Program-made: the position numbers and the translations under genes | DNA from: Reticulitermes speratus | Lineage: Eukaryota > Arthropoda > Insecta > Blattodea > Rhinotermitidae | Reading direction: 5' to 3' | Length of the DNA stretch: 64,000 nucleotides | NCBI GenBank assembly: GCA_021186555.1 | Contig: JAJKFL010000006.1 | Location: 530,501 to 594,500, forward strand | The notes under the pieces: generated by a model | The model's database searches: none | What the model saw: the letters and a program-made list of their open reading frames with translations, nothing else | Told to the model about the DNA's origin: nothing | Part shown: piece after piece, positions 25,401 to 35,500 of the stretch | How positions within the stretch are numbered: position 1 is the stretch's first letter | Layout: the number at the start of each line of letters is the position of its first letter

Positions 25401-28400
25401 AGTTCCTGCATCACTGAGCTGCCTAAGGCTCTTTTTCTGGCACGTTCCATCACACGCTGCTGCTTGTCTGCCCAACTTTCATCACCATCTGAATGTCATA
25501 CAGGTAAAGGTTAAACTTTCCTAGTCCTAACAGGACACAACCAACAAAGACACAGGACAGTGATTATTAACACTTTCACTGCCGGGTATTTAAAACCCCG
25601 AGGGTGTTAAATTGCCAAGGATTTATTGAATGTTAACAACTAGTGTGTCGTCTTATAAATTATAAGAATATAATTATATACAACATATATAAAATGCATA
25701 TATTTTTTCTAGTTGTCAGCTCGGGATTAATAAAGATGTGAAATTGTTTCCTGAAAGAGCTTATTGTGTGCGTGGGCCTATTTAAGGCAAAAGAGGAAGT
25801 AAATTTTAGATCGACTAAAGTCGATGCTGGTACATTAAAACGTAAATACTTAAATCGACCGTGGTCGACTTTGGCAGTGAAAGTGGTAAGACTGCAGTAT
25901 CTTAACTTGTGATGTCACATAGTTTGGTAAATACAGGAGTAATTTTATTGTCTCTATGAACACGCCAGCTGTCATGGAAGCATTACAGTACACAACGCCT
26001 GGGACATAGCCCTGTGTTGCACCGCTACAGTCCTTCACAACATCAGAAAAACTAACCCAGTGACAGCGTATATCACAGGAGACCTAGGCGAATAATGACA
26101 TGGTCACCAGGAGGAAGACGACAATGAGGACAACCTGAAGTAAAGCGGGAAAAGGAAGTGAAAAGGGCGATGAAACAAGAATTTAACATCTGACGACGCA
26201 ATAAAACTGGCAACTATGGTGAAAAGCGACTGAGAAGCAGTAACTGGTGGACCACTGGCAAACTAATAGATAGATAGACAGACAGGAAATTCCTTTTTGA
26301 TTTCCTGATATGATAAATTACACTGGTTTTCTTTAAAAACCTGAATCACTGAAATTTCCAGAGACACAATTATATACAGTTTATTTAACACTGCTGTCAG
26401 CAGTTTCGGTTTATACATTGGAAAGCATGTGGACGGATGTGAGCAGGGACTGATTGTAGGTACAATCCTGTCATGTACAGATGGACTGTGGAGAGCCACA
26501 AAGCACTTCCGTCACGACAGTCTACAGCTGGGCCAAAATCTGAACCTAGGACCTCCTGAATACAGAGCAAAATACAATGATGTCCAGTTACACCTTGTCA
26601 CACTCCACAATACACATTCTACAGCTGCATGCACTGCCAGGCTATAGTTTCATATGTCTGGGTACGAACGTGTTAAGCTCAAACATGCCTACAGCTAAAA
26701 TAATTTCTGATACAATACCAAGAAGCAGGTCAAGTAGGTCACTAAGAAATCGGTCACAAAAAATGTTTACATGGCATAAAATTTCCTAAGACACTACAAT
26801 GGATGTGATTATAATCAGGGGAATTCATTGCCAAGCAATAATCATCTGTTTCCAAGGTAAAGGTAAAGTTCACCCTAGAACAGGCCATGAAGGCCCAGAG
26901 GGGGAGTACAGGTATCAGCTCTACTCTTTCTTTAACCTCGGGCTAGATGGGGGGTGGTCGCCACGCCCCGCCGCTTTACCCCCAGAATTACCCGGTACCC
27001 ATCGTACAGGAGGCTGGGTAGGCCCCAGGGCCTGTCTGGACGGGTGCTGAAAATCTTCGCCTCCACAGGGATTCGATCCCGGACCGTCCAGCTCGCAAGA
27101 ATGAAGCAAAATCTCAGCAGCCAGAAATTTTAAAGATGACTGCAAGGTGGAAACTGCTCTGATACAATGGCTGAAAATACAGGATATAGACTTCTATCCA
27201 ACCGGGAAATATAAATGCTCTTCCCATTATGCGATAAATGCCTCAGATGTGACAGGGATTACATGCAGAAGTAGTGGGATATCAGTGTGTGAACAGTTCT
27301 TATTGTACCTGAAAATGGAGAACCGAAAATAAATGCACTGTAAGCTTATTTTTTTGACTGGCCTCATGCACATAGACAAACTGTACAAAACTTACTATAG
27401 TGAACAGCAGCAAGTTTGGGCGGAACGTAGACTCCCTTCTTTATCTTGTCTTCTTTGCTGCCTGCATTATTATCCTCGCCTTCCGATTCACTTTCTTCGG
27501 ATTCTTCCGCCTTACTTATCATGTTTTCTGGATGAGCACAGAAGCTGCTTGGATCAGACCCCCCTGCAGATCCTGTAGCTGCAGTCTTCACCAGTTTGTC
27601 AATTTGATGTTTCAATTTGTGGTCAATAGGACGCATTTTTTCCAGTACTGTGCGTATTTCAACCAGGCGATCTGGAATATATCATAATCTTATAAAAGAA
27701 ACTTCAATCACCATTTCATCACACAGACAACATTGTTTCAACTCTGCAAGGTGCTGGTATCTCGACACTTTTCCCCAACACTATTTCTATACATAAGTAC
27801 AATGCCATTGCATGGAAAAAGGAGTAAAATAATTATTCCTCAAAAACTGCTCACAAGTTAAAAACTCATGAAGATGACATAATGTTCCCTCCACTCCCCC
27901 TTCACCTTACTTTTACCTCCATTTTACAAAGGTGAATCAAAATGTAAAGTAAATTTGCGTGTAGAGGCGCTGTAACTGACGTACTGCAAAACCTAGCGAT
28001 TGTCTCAATAACTACACACGGGGCATTGTCATGACGAGTCAGTGTCAGGTTCAGTTAGTGTTGTGTTTGTTTACAAATCTCCTTTAAGTATGGCAGCACC
28101 ACTTTCAAACTTCACTGCTGTAGAAGAGCGAGCTGTGATCCATTTTTTTGTGGTCAGAAGTTGTGAAAACATCTGACATTTATATGAGAATGTTAGTGCA
28201 ATATGGCGAACACAGCATGGCACAGAAAAACGAATGGGAGGACAGATTTAATGTGGGAGCACAACTCTTGATAATGAAGAGTCATCAGACCAGCCTTTGA
28301 CATCATGAACAGATGACCACCGTGCTGAAGTGGATACACTGATTAAAGAAAACAGACAGATTACTGTAAGTGAAATTGCATTAACTGTGGGCATTAGGTA

Positions 28401-31400
28401 CGGCTCAGAATTTTCCATTGTCCACCATGACCTCGGCTATCACAAAGTCTGTGTAAGATGGTACCACGACAGCTAACGTAGTAACACAAACTCATTTATG
28501 GATATCTGAGGGTTTCTTGCAGACACAGAGCCAAGAAGGAGAGGACCTGTTACAATGAATTGTCACGGGTAAAGAAATATGGGTCCATCCTTAGAAACCG
28601 TGTTCTAAACAACGGAGTATGGAGTGGAAACACCCCGCATCTCTGAAGAAGAATAAGAATCAGAAAAAAAATCCAAATCCCAGGCCTCTGCAGGTAAAGT
28701 GATGCAGCTCTTGTTTTGGGACTGCAATGGGCTGGTACTAGAACTTTACGTTCAACAAGGCACTACTGTTACTGCTGCATCATACATTGAAATATTGAAA
28801 TCAAGGCTGAAGTCGGAGATTTGCAACAAAGTACAGAGGTTTGCTGTCCAAGGAGCTTTTTTGCCTTGCAATAACGCATGTCTGCATTCTGCAGCAGCTA
28901 CCGTTGAAGGAATCAGGCAGCTGAAATTTGAATTTCTCCCATGCCCCACATATAGTCTGGACCTAGCTCCATTAGATGATCACATGTTTGGACCAATAAA
29001 AGAAGCCTCGTGTGGACAAAGATTTGCCAGTGACGAAGTTGAGGACGTGGTGCACATGTGGCTTCAATCACAAAGCAAAACTTTCTTCACAGACGGGATC
29101 AGAAGGCTTGTAAACTGCTAGACACTACGGATTGAAGAAAAAGGGACGTGATTATGTTCAGAAATGATACACTCTGCATTTGTCACAGACTGTTGTACAC
29201 AGAGTAATTAATAAATTCACTTTACCTTTTGACTTTGCCTTATACTTCCCACATTATTGTCACTTACGAAGATCAGTTGGACCGATCATGTGAGAAATGA
29301 AGAAGTATTACACAGAGTCAAGGAGGAGAGGAATATCGTACATACAATAAAAAGAAGAAAGGCTAATTGGATTGGTCACATCTTGCGTAGAAATTGCCTT
29401 CTGAAACAGGTGATTGAAGGAAAGTTAGAAGGAAGGAGAGAAATGACGGGAAGACAAGGGAGAAGACGTAAGCAGCTACTGGATGACCTTAAGGAAAAGA
29501 GAAGATACTGGAACTTGAAAGAGGAAGCACTAGATCGCACCATGTGGAGAACTCACTTTAGAAGAGGCTACGGACCTGTCATTAGACAGACTACAGAATG
29601 AATGACTGTATTCAAATGATATTCGTAGCGATCAACATATGCACAGTCACATCATTAAGGTTGTGTCAAAAATGCATAAAAATTATGTACCATCCTTACT
29701 GTAAATATGATACATGAAACTGCTGAATATTTAATCAGTGCACAAAGAACACCACAAACAACAAACGTCATAACAAAGCTACAAGAACAATGAGATGCTG
29801 CTATGACGCTCCTTCTGTGCACATTGCTCTGGGATGCCACAATGTTCTGTGCATTCAAGAAGACTCACGAACCAACAGCTCAGGCACTGCGAAGAACAAT
29901 CACTCTGTCATAGTAAGGAGCTCATACAGAAATTGGCTTACAAAGTGAAAAACAGCTATTAATTTCTGCACGTTGTATAACCAAAAACTTGTTGCATAAA
30001 ATCTTCTGGGTTGTTACCCAGCGTCCTTTTCCTCAAGACCCTGAAGATGGGACAAACAAGTGATCCCGAAACGTTGGTCATACACCAAAAAACGACACCG
30101 GGTAACAACCCAGTACATTTTATGCAACATTACAACAATGGTGGAAGCCTTCGATTACAAAACCAAAAACCTGTAAACCCAACTACTTCCGTACTGAGAG
30201 ATTACTGTACTTGTAACTAGACGAAGATGCTTGAAAGGATGGTATGTTGATCAGACTTCAAAACAAACAGAATGGAACAGATCCCTCTGTGAGAAGGCAA
30301 CAGCTGTTCAGCTACTCAAAAGCATCTGCCTTTTAAGAAATTCAAGGTCACAGAGGCCTAACTAACATTGCAAAATGTGGGATGACCTAGTAGTTATAAA
30401 ATATATGGTGTTTTTTTCCCTGCTTGACCAATAAGCGCCAGCCCAACACTCCGCCCGACGCTCTGCCAGCGTTGCGTCATACGCCGCATGTCGAAGTTTC
30501 ACAGTCGATGATGGGAGCTAGACAAACAATCGCAGTGATAATAACTATCAGAAAGTCTAATAAAAACTCTCTAGAGAGTCTGGCTGGTGCTTATCAGTCA
30601 AGTATTAAAAAAACACCCTATAGAACCACGTCAAAATGTAGCAGTCACAACTTACTGAAACTTACAAATTTAAAGTAGCAAGCAAACCTGAACCACGCAA
30701 TTCACAGCCAGAGCATGTAAGTACACAGGCTCTTGAGAATTGCACAAACAAGTCAACAGAGTGCAAATGTTTATATGTAGGTCACAGTCAACAGAAAAGC
30801 TAATAACATACCTATGGCAGGATCTCCTTCAATCATTCTACCGGAACATTTACGCAGAACCACATACGTCAAGTTGATGAGGTAGCTCAGCAGCATGTGG
30901 TACTTCATTTCTAGAAAACTCAAACCCTGCAGTACAAATTAATACAAAAGATTACAACCAGAAAACAACAACAATCAAAAGAAAAACAAAAGGGTTTAGT
31001 CCACAGGAGTGTCCTTGCTTGACACACAACATACATGTACTAAAAAACATTTATTGTACCAAGGTTATGGTGACAAACACATATGCAATGAATATCCTGG
31101 TTGGTATTCCATCCTCTGAGGCGAAATTTCATCTGAATGATGCCTTCAGCACGGGGCAGGCAGGGTCTTAAATTCTGAACAATTTTGAATTACTTTCAAA
31201 AATGTCTGTACCACGTGTCATTCTATAGTTCACTGTAACGTTTCTTAAATGAGTTTGTGACTGTCAGCTATATCACATATGCCATCAATACTGGCAACCC
31301 TCAACAGTATCACTGCCCCCAGTTGTATTGCATCTTACAACACTATGTAATAGGTTACAAATTACATTAACATGTTGAGTCATACATGTCACTCCTGTTA

Positions 31401-31973
31401 CATTACTTAGTGTTTCGAGTTCTTCTGGCATACTTAACAGTACCCATTTCCATATTAGTACATTTTATGAGGGCACTAGTCTGATCCAGATTCAAAATAT
31501 ATTCCTTGGAATGCACTTCAGTACTATTACTACAAATTCAGACTCACTTTATCTGTTGACACTTCTCCTCTTTTCACCCGAGCAAGCATGTTGTCAACTA
31601 ACTGTGTAACTTCCTGCACACTCTCATTCATTTCTCTCAATAACTGAAATGCCTGCGGCAAATCTCTGGATATTATTTCATCCAACGCCTACAAATAACA
31701 TACACATAATTATACAAACATAGCCACACATAAGGAGTAATCGTTCGTTTGTGACTTCACTATAAAACACTTTTACTACCCCAATGTCAATACAGAATGT
31801 TATTCTGAAGCTCAACGTCAAACGTGAAAAGTGCTGCCATTTTCCAAACCACAAACAAAATGTTGGGAAAGAAACCAAGAAAAATTGAGCTATATAAAAC
31901 CATTCATTACAGCATACAAATATATACAGCGCACACGTTATATGCTAATCCTCAACATACATACCTGAACCAT
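19461..31973 (-). CDS. NGDN: neuroguidin (Sas10/Utp3/C1D family), seven coding exons
   Basis: Orthologue of human neuroguidin and yeast Lcp5, a nucleolar factor of the small-subunit processome; vertebrate NGDN is also described as an eIF4E-binding translational regulator. Exons in coding order: 31973-31965 (ATG GTT CAG), 31688-31548, 30926-30812, 27671-27396, 25488-25311, 19915-19722, 19492-19461. Junctions are GT-AG and the total is 314 residues; the human protein is 315. Recognisable pieces: GLSFLEMKYHMLLSYL and RLVEIRTVLEKMRPID (Sas10/C1D core), an acidic Ser/Glu stretch, GVYVPPKLAAVHY, RARKRALGSSVMQELQEEY, TTLGTLGDELTRFGDL and a basic tail KKRKHFKGKKG. The last exon (giving WKIRKICGE) is the weakest; reading through its donor instead ends in KCCHY at 19702. 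The acceptor of the sixth exon is tandemly duplicated. Introns hold a nested transposon, a mariner and a SINE. Confidence 0.93.
19894..20058 (-). repeat. five 33-bp tandem copies of the NGDN exon-6 splice acceptor
   Basis: On the minus strand each copy holds a pyrimidine-rich lead, a cag or tgg triplet, then the start of exon 6 (ATACGAGGAGACATATTTT, coding YEETYF). The triplet alternates: CAG in copies whose exon would start at 20047, 19981 and 19915, TGG in the two between. The three usable acceptors are 66 bp apart, hence in the same phase, and the frame is open from 20103 through the exon. Confidence 0.9.
20610..23850 (-). mobile_element. 3.24-kb DNA transposon with 36-bp inverted ends and a near-intact transposase
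   Basis: Left end 20610-20645 and right end 23815-23850 are inverted repeats with one mismatch (GTGATG, then GGAAAGCAAAAAGGGACC, ending CTTGTCGGGA). The 4-bp ATTT lies on both sides (20606-20609, 23851-23854) as target duplication. The single gene is on the minus strand. Extra copies of the end motif lie at 23,43x and as a facing pair at 23,580-23,640. The 4-bp target and the protein's DNCxGQNKN motif suggest a superfamily such as Sola, but I cannot assign it from memory with confidence. High end identity implies recent activity. Confidence 0.88.
20938..23055 (-). CDS. transposase of the DNCxGQNKN type
   Basis: 705 uninterrupted codons. The N-terminus is acidic (SDESSDEEAESQEEGD); a CGCKEKCC cluster near residue 115 and DLCALCKKYY near 325 may bind zinc; the central part has FIHADNCVGQNKNN (Asp near residue 480) and GHTKFSCDWAFGLLKKKF, the blocks I associate with a family of cut-and-paste transposases; the C-terminus is a basic nuclear-localisation-like PPAKKRKRSKRR. 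The first codon of this frame is GTG, not ATG. An ATG at 23099-23101 (MDEDRILK) lies in another frame and would join this one if a run of four A (near 23,078) had three. The true start is therefore uncertain. Confidence 0.8.
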   Translation of the reverse strand: MTNISDEDYHVYEDYFTDRRLSDESSDEEAESQEEGDPINLSELSIFDDENLGAYDNINIDDAIIAIEQNETEVVVDENDAGEALVIDHEFNDVNGPFDHQTDRNEVLRFLENGCGCKEKCCNQFNAEDFVAMLQECAELDYYDCHVNKLDQIILGQLRCLTLSSDTTVRTHKIQTERKQARTKFLLKGLPVCKNTFLFAHQIKTKRFKRLTKMYNSTGLIAKEHGNSGKSAKNVTSFSSVQNVVRFLNNYAEQHAIILPGKVSTVYNANVQLLPSSDIRIEVHDIYKNSFTNEMPGKPVSTKVFTNIWRHCCPEIVVMKPRSDLCALCKKYYTSGAKLALASEDEKMANMLKIRSHLELVAKERKYYRDIVKESKKTFADKEPCEPNSSSLKTSVHYRFDMAQQVHIPSNPLQPGPIYFLVPFKIGIFGVMCETVNKQVNYLIPESVSTTKGSNLIVSLFHHHLENYSFGEETMFIHADNCVGQNKNNIVLAYLAWRISTNKNKKIVLSFLPVGHTKFSCDWAFGLLKKKFRITHVSSVQEFAECIDNSTPTSKVNTAVAVGNEKGDVFVNVYNWLQFFKDSKANKVKHITSYNHFEFCEEFKGKVHCKTDTDGNEFVHRIFPDESAPVGFPEVVIPTGMTRERKEYLYKHIRPYCKEELKDVVCPSIETLEDETVHEEDEEAIPALEPPAKKRKRSKRRLTSS
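23930..24140 (-). pseudogene. piggyBac transposase C-terminal Cys-rich domain, broken
   Basis: Encodes VCSAKNKKKKRTKVKCRECN followed by a frame-shifted remainder of the Cys/His pattern typical of piggyBac C-termini (CxxC...CxxC with a final aromatic-His segment). The upstream DDD catalytic part is absent within the available 640 bp. It belongs to the TTAA-flanked element around it. Confidence 0.65.
25571..25885. mobile_element. MITE with CACTTTCACTGCC ends, piggyBac-like
   Basis: CACTTTCACTGCC at the left and GGCAGTGAAAGTG at the right are perfect 13-bp inverted repeats. The left flank is TTAA, the right GTAA, as expected of a mutated TTAA duplication. 315 bp, non-coding. NGDN intron 4. Confidence 0.65.
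25905..26085. repeat. diverged hairpin-family repeat
   Basis: GATGTCACATAGTTTGGTAAA at the start and CAGTGACAGCGTATATCACA near the end resemble the foldback family and the 29-bp unit at 6.7 kb. Weak copy. Confidence 0.35.
26856..27096 (-). mobile_element. tRNA-derived SINE, 5'-truncated
   Basis: Plus strand reads AGGTAAAGTTCACCCTAGAA, GGCCATGAAGGCCCAGAGG, CAGGAGGCTGGGTAGGCCCC and ends GATCCCGGACCGTCCAGCTC, i.e. the reverse SINE up to the B box; the first part of the tRNA head is missing. NGDN intron 4, 300 bp before exon 4. Confidence 0.8.
27927..29240 (+). mobile_element. mariner element, inactivated
   Basis: About 1.3 kb, the usual mariner length. Left end CAAAGGTGAATCAAAATG and right end (inverted) AGGCAAAGTCAAAAGG are similar, both next to TA. 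The interior carries a broken mariner transposase. Lies in NGDN intron 3. Confidence 0.75.
28090..29121 (+). pseudogene. mariner transposase pseudogene
   Basis: Starts ATGGCAGCACC (MAAPLSNFTAVEERAVI) and keeps blocks in the right order: SSTDDHRAEVDTLIKENRQ, TVSEIALTVGI, then IVTGKE, MEWKHP, LLFWDCNGLVLELY, LDLAPLDDHMFGPIKEA and FASDEVEDVVHMWL. Stop codons and frameshifts break it. The first two catalytic aspartates are lost (TGDE is TGKE; the HDN block is CNN). Confidence 0.85.
29257..29604 (+). pseudogene. C-terminal fragment of a non-LTR retrotransposon polyprotein
   Basis: Encodes ISWTDHVRNEEVLHRVKEER, RRKANWIGHILRRNCLLK and LDRTMWRTHFRRGYGP, the sequence that follows the reverse transcriptase in many insect non-LTR elements. 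No RT catalytic motif is present; 5'-truncated, as typical for such insertions. Begins just after the mariner's right end. Confidence 0.75.
29991..30128. repeat. long hairpin enclosing a hammerhead-like motif
   Basis: GTTGCATAAAAT and GGGTTGTTACCC on the left are mirrored by GGGTAACAACCC and ATTTTATGCAAC on the right. The apex is the motif at 30037-30079. NGDN intron 3. Confidence 0.75.
30037..30079 (+). ncRNA. hammerhead-like motif at hairpin apex
   Basis: Stem I GACC (30037-30040) with GGTC (30076-30079); CTGAAGA (30041-30047); stem II GGGA (30049-30052) with TCCC (30064-30067); GAA (30068-30070); ACGT (30071-30074) as a 2-bp, palindromic stem III; T30075 at the cleavage position. A short palindromic stem III is a known trait of Penelope hammerheads, thought to act as dimers. 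One extra T before stem II. Confidence 0.5.
30129..30811. other. NGDN intron 3, rest
   Basis: No recognised element or exon beyond the hairpin and mariner described separately. Confidence 0.4.
30927..31547. other. NGDN intron 2
   Basis: About 620 bp between two secure exons; no element recognised. Confidence 0.5.
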
Positions 31974-32597
31974 CGTTTCGATTAATCATAAAAACCTTAT
32001 AAATTGCATTTCCCAATAAAATAAGATTGAAAATACACAATCCCACGTGGGATACCTATTCACTGGCCATATTTTTTTTCCCAGTAGCGAGTAGTACAAG
32101 TAGAGTCGAGTTAAAATAGTAATGAATTACAAAGAGACTTCAGACAACTTTAAGATTTCATTAAACGTGTTTTGTAAATTACACTTTTAAAGCTAGAATG
32201 AAAGTGCATGAAACTTCCTTAACGTTATTTCAATGTGTGAATTTGACTGACGGATATCATTTCATTGATACCAACAATAAACGCTGAAGAATTTAGTCCC
32301 CCTGAACGTCCTAAACTACTCTGAAGTTGGAGGCAGTACGCTGCTATGAAACGTTGGTACCTCAATACCAGTCTATACAGAATTATATTACAGAAAACGG
32401 GGATCTTAACTACCACCTTTGTCAGACCCGCTCTGGTGATATTTAAAATTGCGTTGTTGCACACTTGTTTGATATTTTCGCTCGATAGTCGATTGTATGC
32501 AAGTCGATAATGGTGCTCGTAATCTTGTAAATTTCGTGTAGTGTGCTGTCGGGTGGGGAATAGTGGTCGGCAAAATATCGTTAATTAAACACCGAAA
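31974..32597. promoter_or_regulatory. head-to-head spacer between NGDN and TM9SF4, likely bidirectional promoter
   Basis: The start codons of two divergently transcribed genes are 624 bp apart, so both promoters must overlap or touch here, unless non-coding first exons lie elsewhere. I see no convincing TATA box on either side, which is usual for housekeeping promoters. A decayed hammerhead-like motif (32317-32359) sits inside. Confidence 0.6.
32317..32359 (+). ncRNA. degenerate hammerhead-like motif in the shared promoter region
   Basis: TACT (32317-32320) pairs with GGTA (32356-32359, one G-T); CTGAAGT instead of CTGAAGA; GCAG/CTGC stem II (32333-32336, 32341-32344); GAA (32348-32350); ACGT; T. 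The changed last base of the CTGANGA box predicts loss of activity. Confidence 0.35.
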
Positions 32598-35500
32598 ATG
32601 GTAATTGTCATTTAAGTTTGTACTTAGTCTATTGAATTTATTAACAGGGATGTTTCATGGTTTTATAACTTTGGATCTTAATAATTGTGAACTGTTAAGA
32701 GGTTGGCATAAAGTGTATAACCTGCTGAAAAAACGCTGGTGTTAAAACAGTTACCATTTCATTATGTCAGAGGTAAAAGTTCCGAATGATTGAAGTTGCT
32801 TTCGTTAATATGTAAGCCGTGTCAGGAAACTGGACTGTTGGCAGTAAAATTAGTATACAGGCAGCTGTTATATGATGGGTTCAAAAGGTGGTGATTATCT
32901 GCTTTGTAGGTGTGGCGGTGGTGGAAGGTGCTGCTTTTCATGATATGTGTATGGCTGGAAGTAAGGGAAGCGTTTTATGTACCTGGAGTGGCACCTGTAG
33001 AATTTAAATATGGAGCTCGGATTGATGTCAAAGCTGTGAAAATGACAAGTACTCACACACAACTTCCTTATGAGTACTACTCATTACCTTTTTGTCCACC
33101 AAAAAATGGAACCTTCAAATACAAGTCTGAAAATTTAGGCAAGTATTAAGAGCCTGTAAGACAGAATTATGCATCCTTGGAAATCTAGATTACCAACATA
33201 ACCAACCAATGACTTTCAGGTGAAGTACTTCGTGGAGATCGAATTGTCAACACTCCGTATGAAGTTCAGATGGCAGAGAATCTTCGGTGTCATTTACTTT
33301 GTCATTCCCCCAAAAACCCTATGAACTGGAATGTAGAAGAATCACAGACGGTTGCAAGTCGTATCAGACATGAATATTTTGTTCATCTGTGAGTATTAAA
33401 ATAGGTTTTAAATTCCATAACGTAAGTTTTCTGTGTGTAGAGTGTAATACTTTTCAAGGATTGTACAATTTGCTTACCTTATTTTCCTCAAATTTTCTTT
33501 TGTAGACTGGTAGATAACCTTCCATGTGCTACAAAGATAGTGAATCCTGAAACATCTGAGATTCAGTATGAACATGGATATCGGCTAGGTGGAGTGGATA
33601 GAGCTTCTGTCTACATCAATAATCATCTGAAACTTATTTTGCTGTACCACACACACAATGCGTAAGTGCTGCACAAAATAATAAATTGGAGAGTTTATTG
33701 ATAACCAACACATATAGCTAGATGTATCCTGTAACTAGCTCCACAGATCAAAGTCCTATTGAGAAGCTAATAGTTGCTCAGCTGCTCAAGAAATACTCCC
33801 AAGGCCCCTGCAGGGGCAAGAAAGTATTCTTCTCCATAATGTCCAGACTGTCTCTGGGGCTCACCCAATCTCCAGTTCAGTGGGTACTGGGGATTCTTTC
33901 TCCAGGCGTGAAGTGGCAGGGGTGTGACCACTCACCTCCATCTAATGCCAAGGTTAAGAATGAGTGGAGCTATTCCTCTACTCCCCTTATGTGCTGTCAT
34001 TACATGCACAGGTACAGTTTTACCTTTACAGTAATTATGTAAATTCGTATTGTGTTTCTTTTCAGGGAGACATTCCGTGTTGTGGGATTTGAAGTTGAAG
34101 CCATGAGCGTTGATTTCACACAGCTGGCATTTTCTGATGATGACACATGTTCATTCCCTGAACAACCAAAGCATCAACTAGTGAATGAGCAGTCTGGAAC
34201 ACGTCTGTTTTTCACGTACTCAGTGGAATGGAGGAAGTCAGAAGTCAGTTGGGCCAGTCGTTGGGACATTTACCTTGGCATGAGTGATGTTCAAATTCAT
34301 TGGTTCTCTATCATCAATTCTCTTGTCGTCGTGTTCTTCCTCTCTGGTAAGAATGGACATGCTGTTTGATGCATGTAGTGGAATTTGGTCTCTGTCTCTC
34401 GGTGTGCACTCCTTCATGTTAAAGTGGTTCAAGACTTTTTTTTTTTCATATTTTCTTTGTCTTTTTCTGTGTCTAAGATATGGTTCCTTGCTGGCAGGGA
34501 TTCTGACGATGATCATGGTGCGGACACTGAGGCGTGACATTGCACGTTACAATGCTGACGAAGGACCAGATGAGGCTATTGAAGAAACAGGCTGGAAACT
34601 TGTACATGGAGATGTATTTAGACCACCGAGATATTCGCGACTCTTTGCAGCTGTCATTGGCAGCGGTATTCAGATCTTCTTCATGGCCCTCATTACTATT
34701 TGTACGTATCAGTCTTGAATTAAGGGATGAGGGCCTATTTTGAGAGATGGTAATTGTTGTTATATGGGATGATTTAATGTTCACATGGTTTGGGTTGTGA
34801 CACTGTGTAGTTTGGTAGATAGGTAGCAGTGTGTAGGAGAACTACTGCCTTGAAAATGAAGACAGCAGGTTTGCTGACATATTGGTCACACTAGTACAGA
34901 ATCAGACAAAAGATATTAGTCTTCATTTAGCAACTAACTAACTAACTCCATGTAGCACAGTCCTTCTTGAGAAGCTAACAGGTCCTGAGCTACTCGAGAA
35001 ATTCCCCGCGTTTTATGGAACCCGAAGGTTCATTACCGTATTCACAACAGCCCGCCACATGTCCCTATCCTGAGCCATATCAATCCAGTCCATGCCCTCC
35101 CATCCCACTTCTTGAAGATCAATTTTAATATCATCCTCTCATCTACGCCTGGGTCTTCCAAGTGGTCTCCTTCCCTCAGGTCTCCCCACCAAAATCCTAT
35201 GTGCATCTCTCCCCTCACCCACACGTGCTACATGCCCCGCCCACCTCATTCTTCTTGATTTGATCACCCGAATAATAGTTGGTGATGACCACCTCAAAAT
35301 ATCATTATGTTATAGGCACTAATTTTTTAAAATAAAAATGGTAATGGAAGTACGATATATAGCGTTGTGGCTGTCGTCAGTTCTTATTGTGTAGATAAAG
35401 TAGGTGATTGGTCACGTTGATGCTCTGGTTGCTTTACCCACAGGGAAAGAAACATTGAAATTACGTGCTGATGTTAGCTTTTATCTGTTTCTAATTCTAC

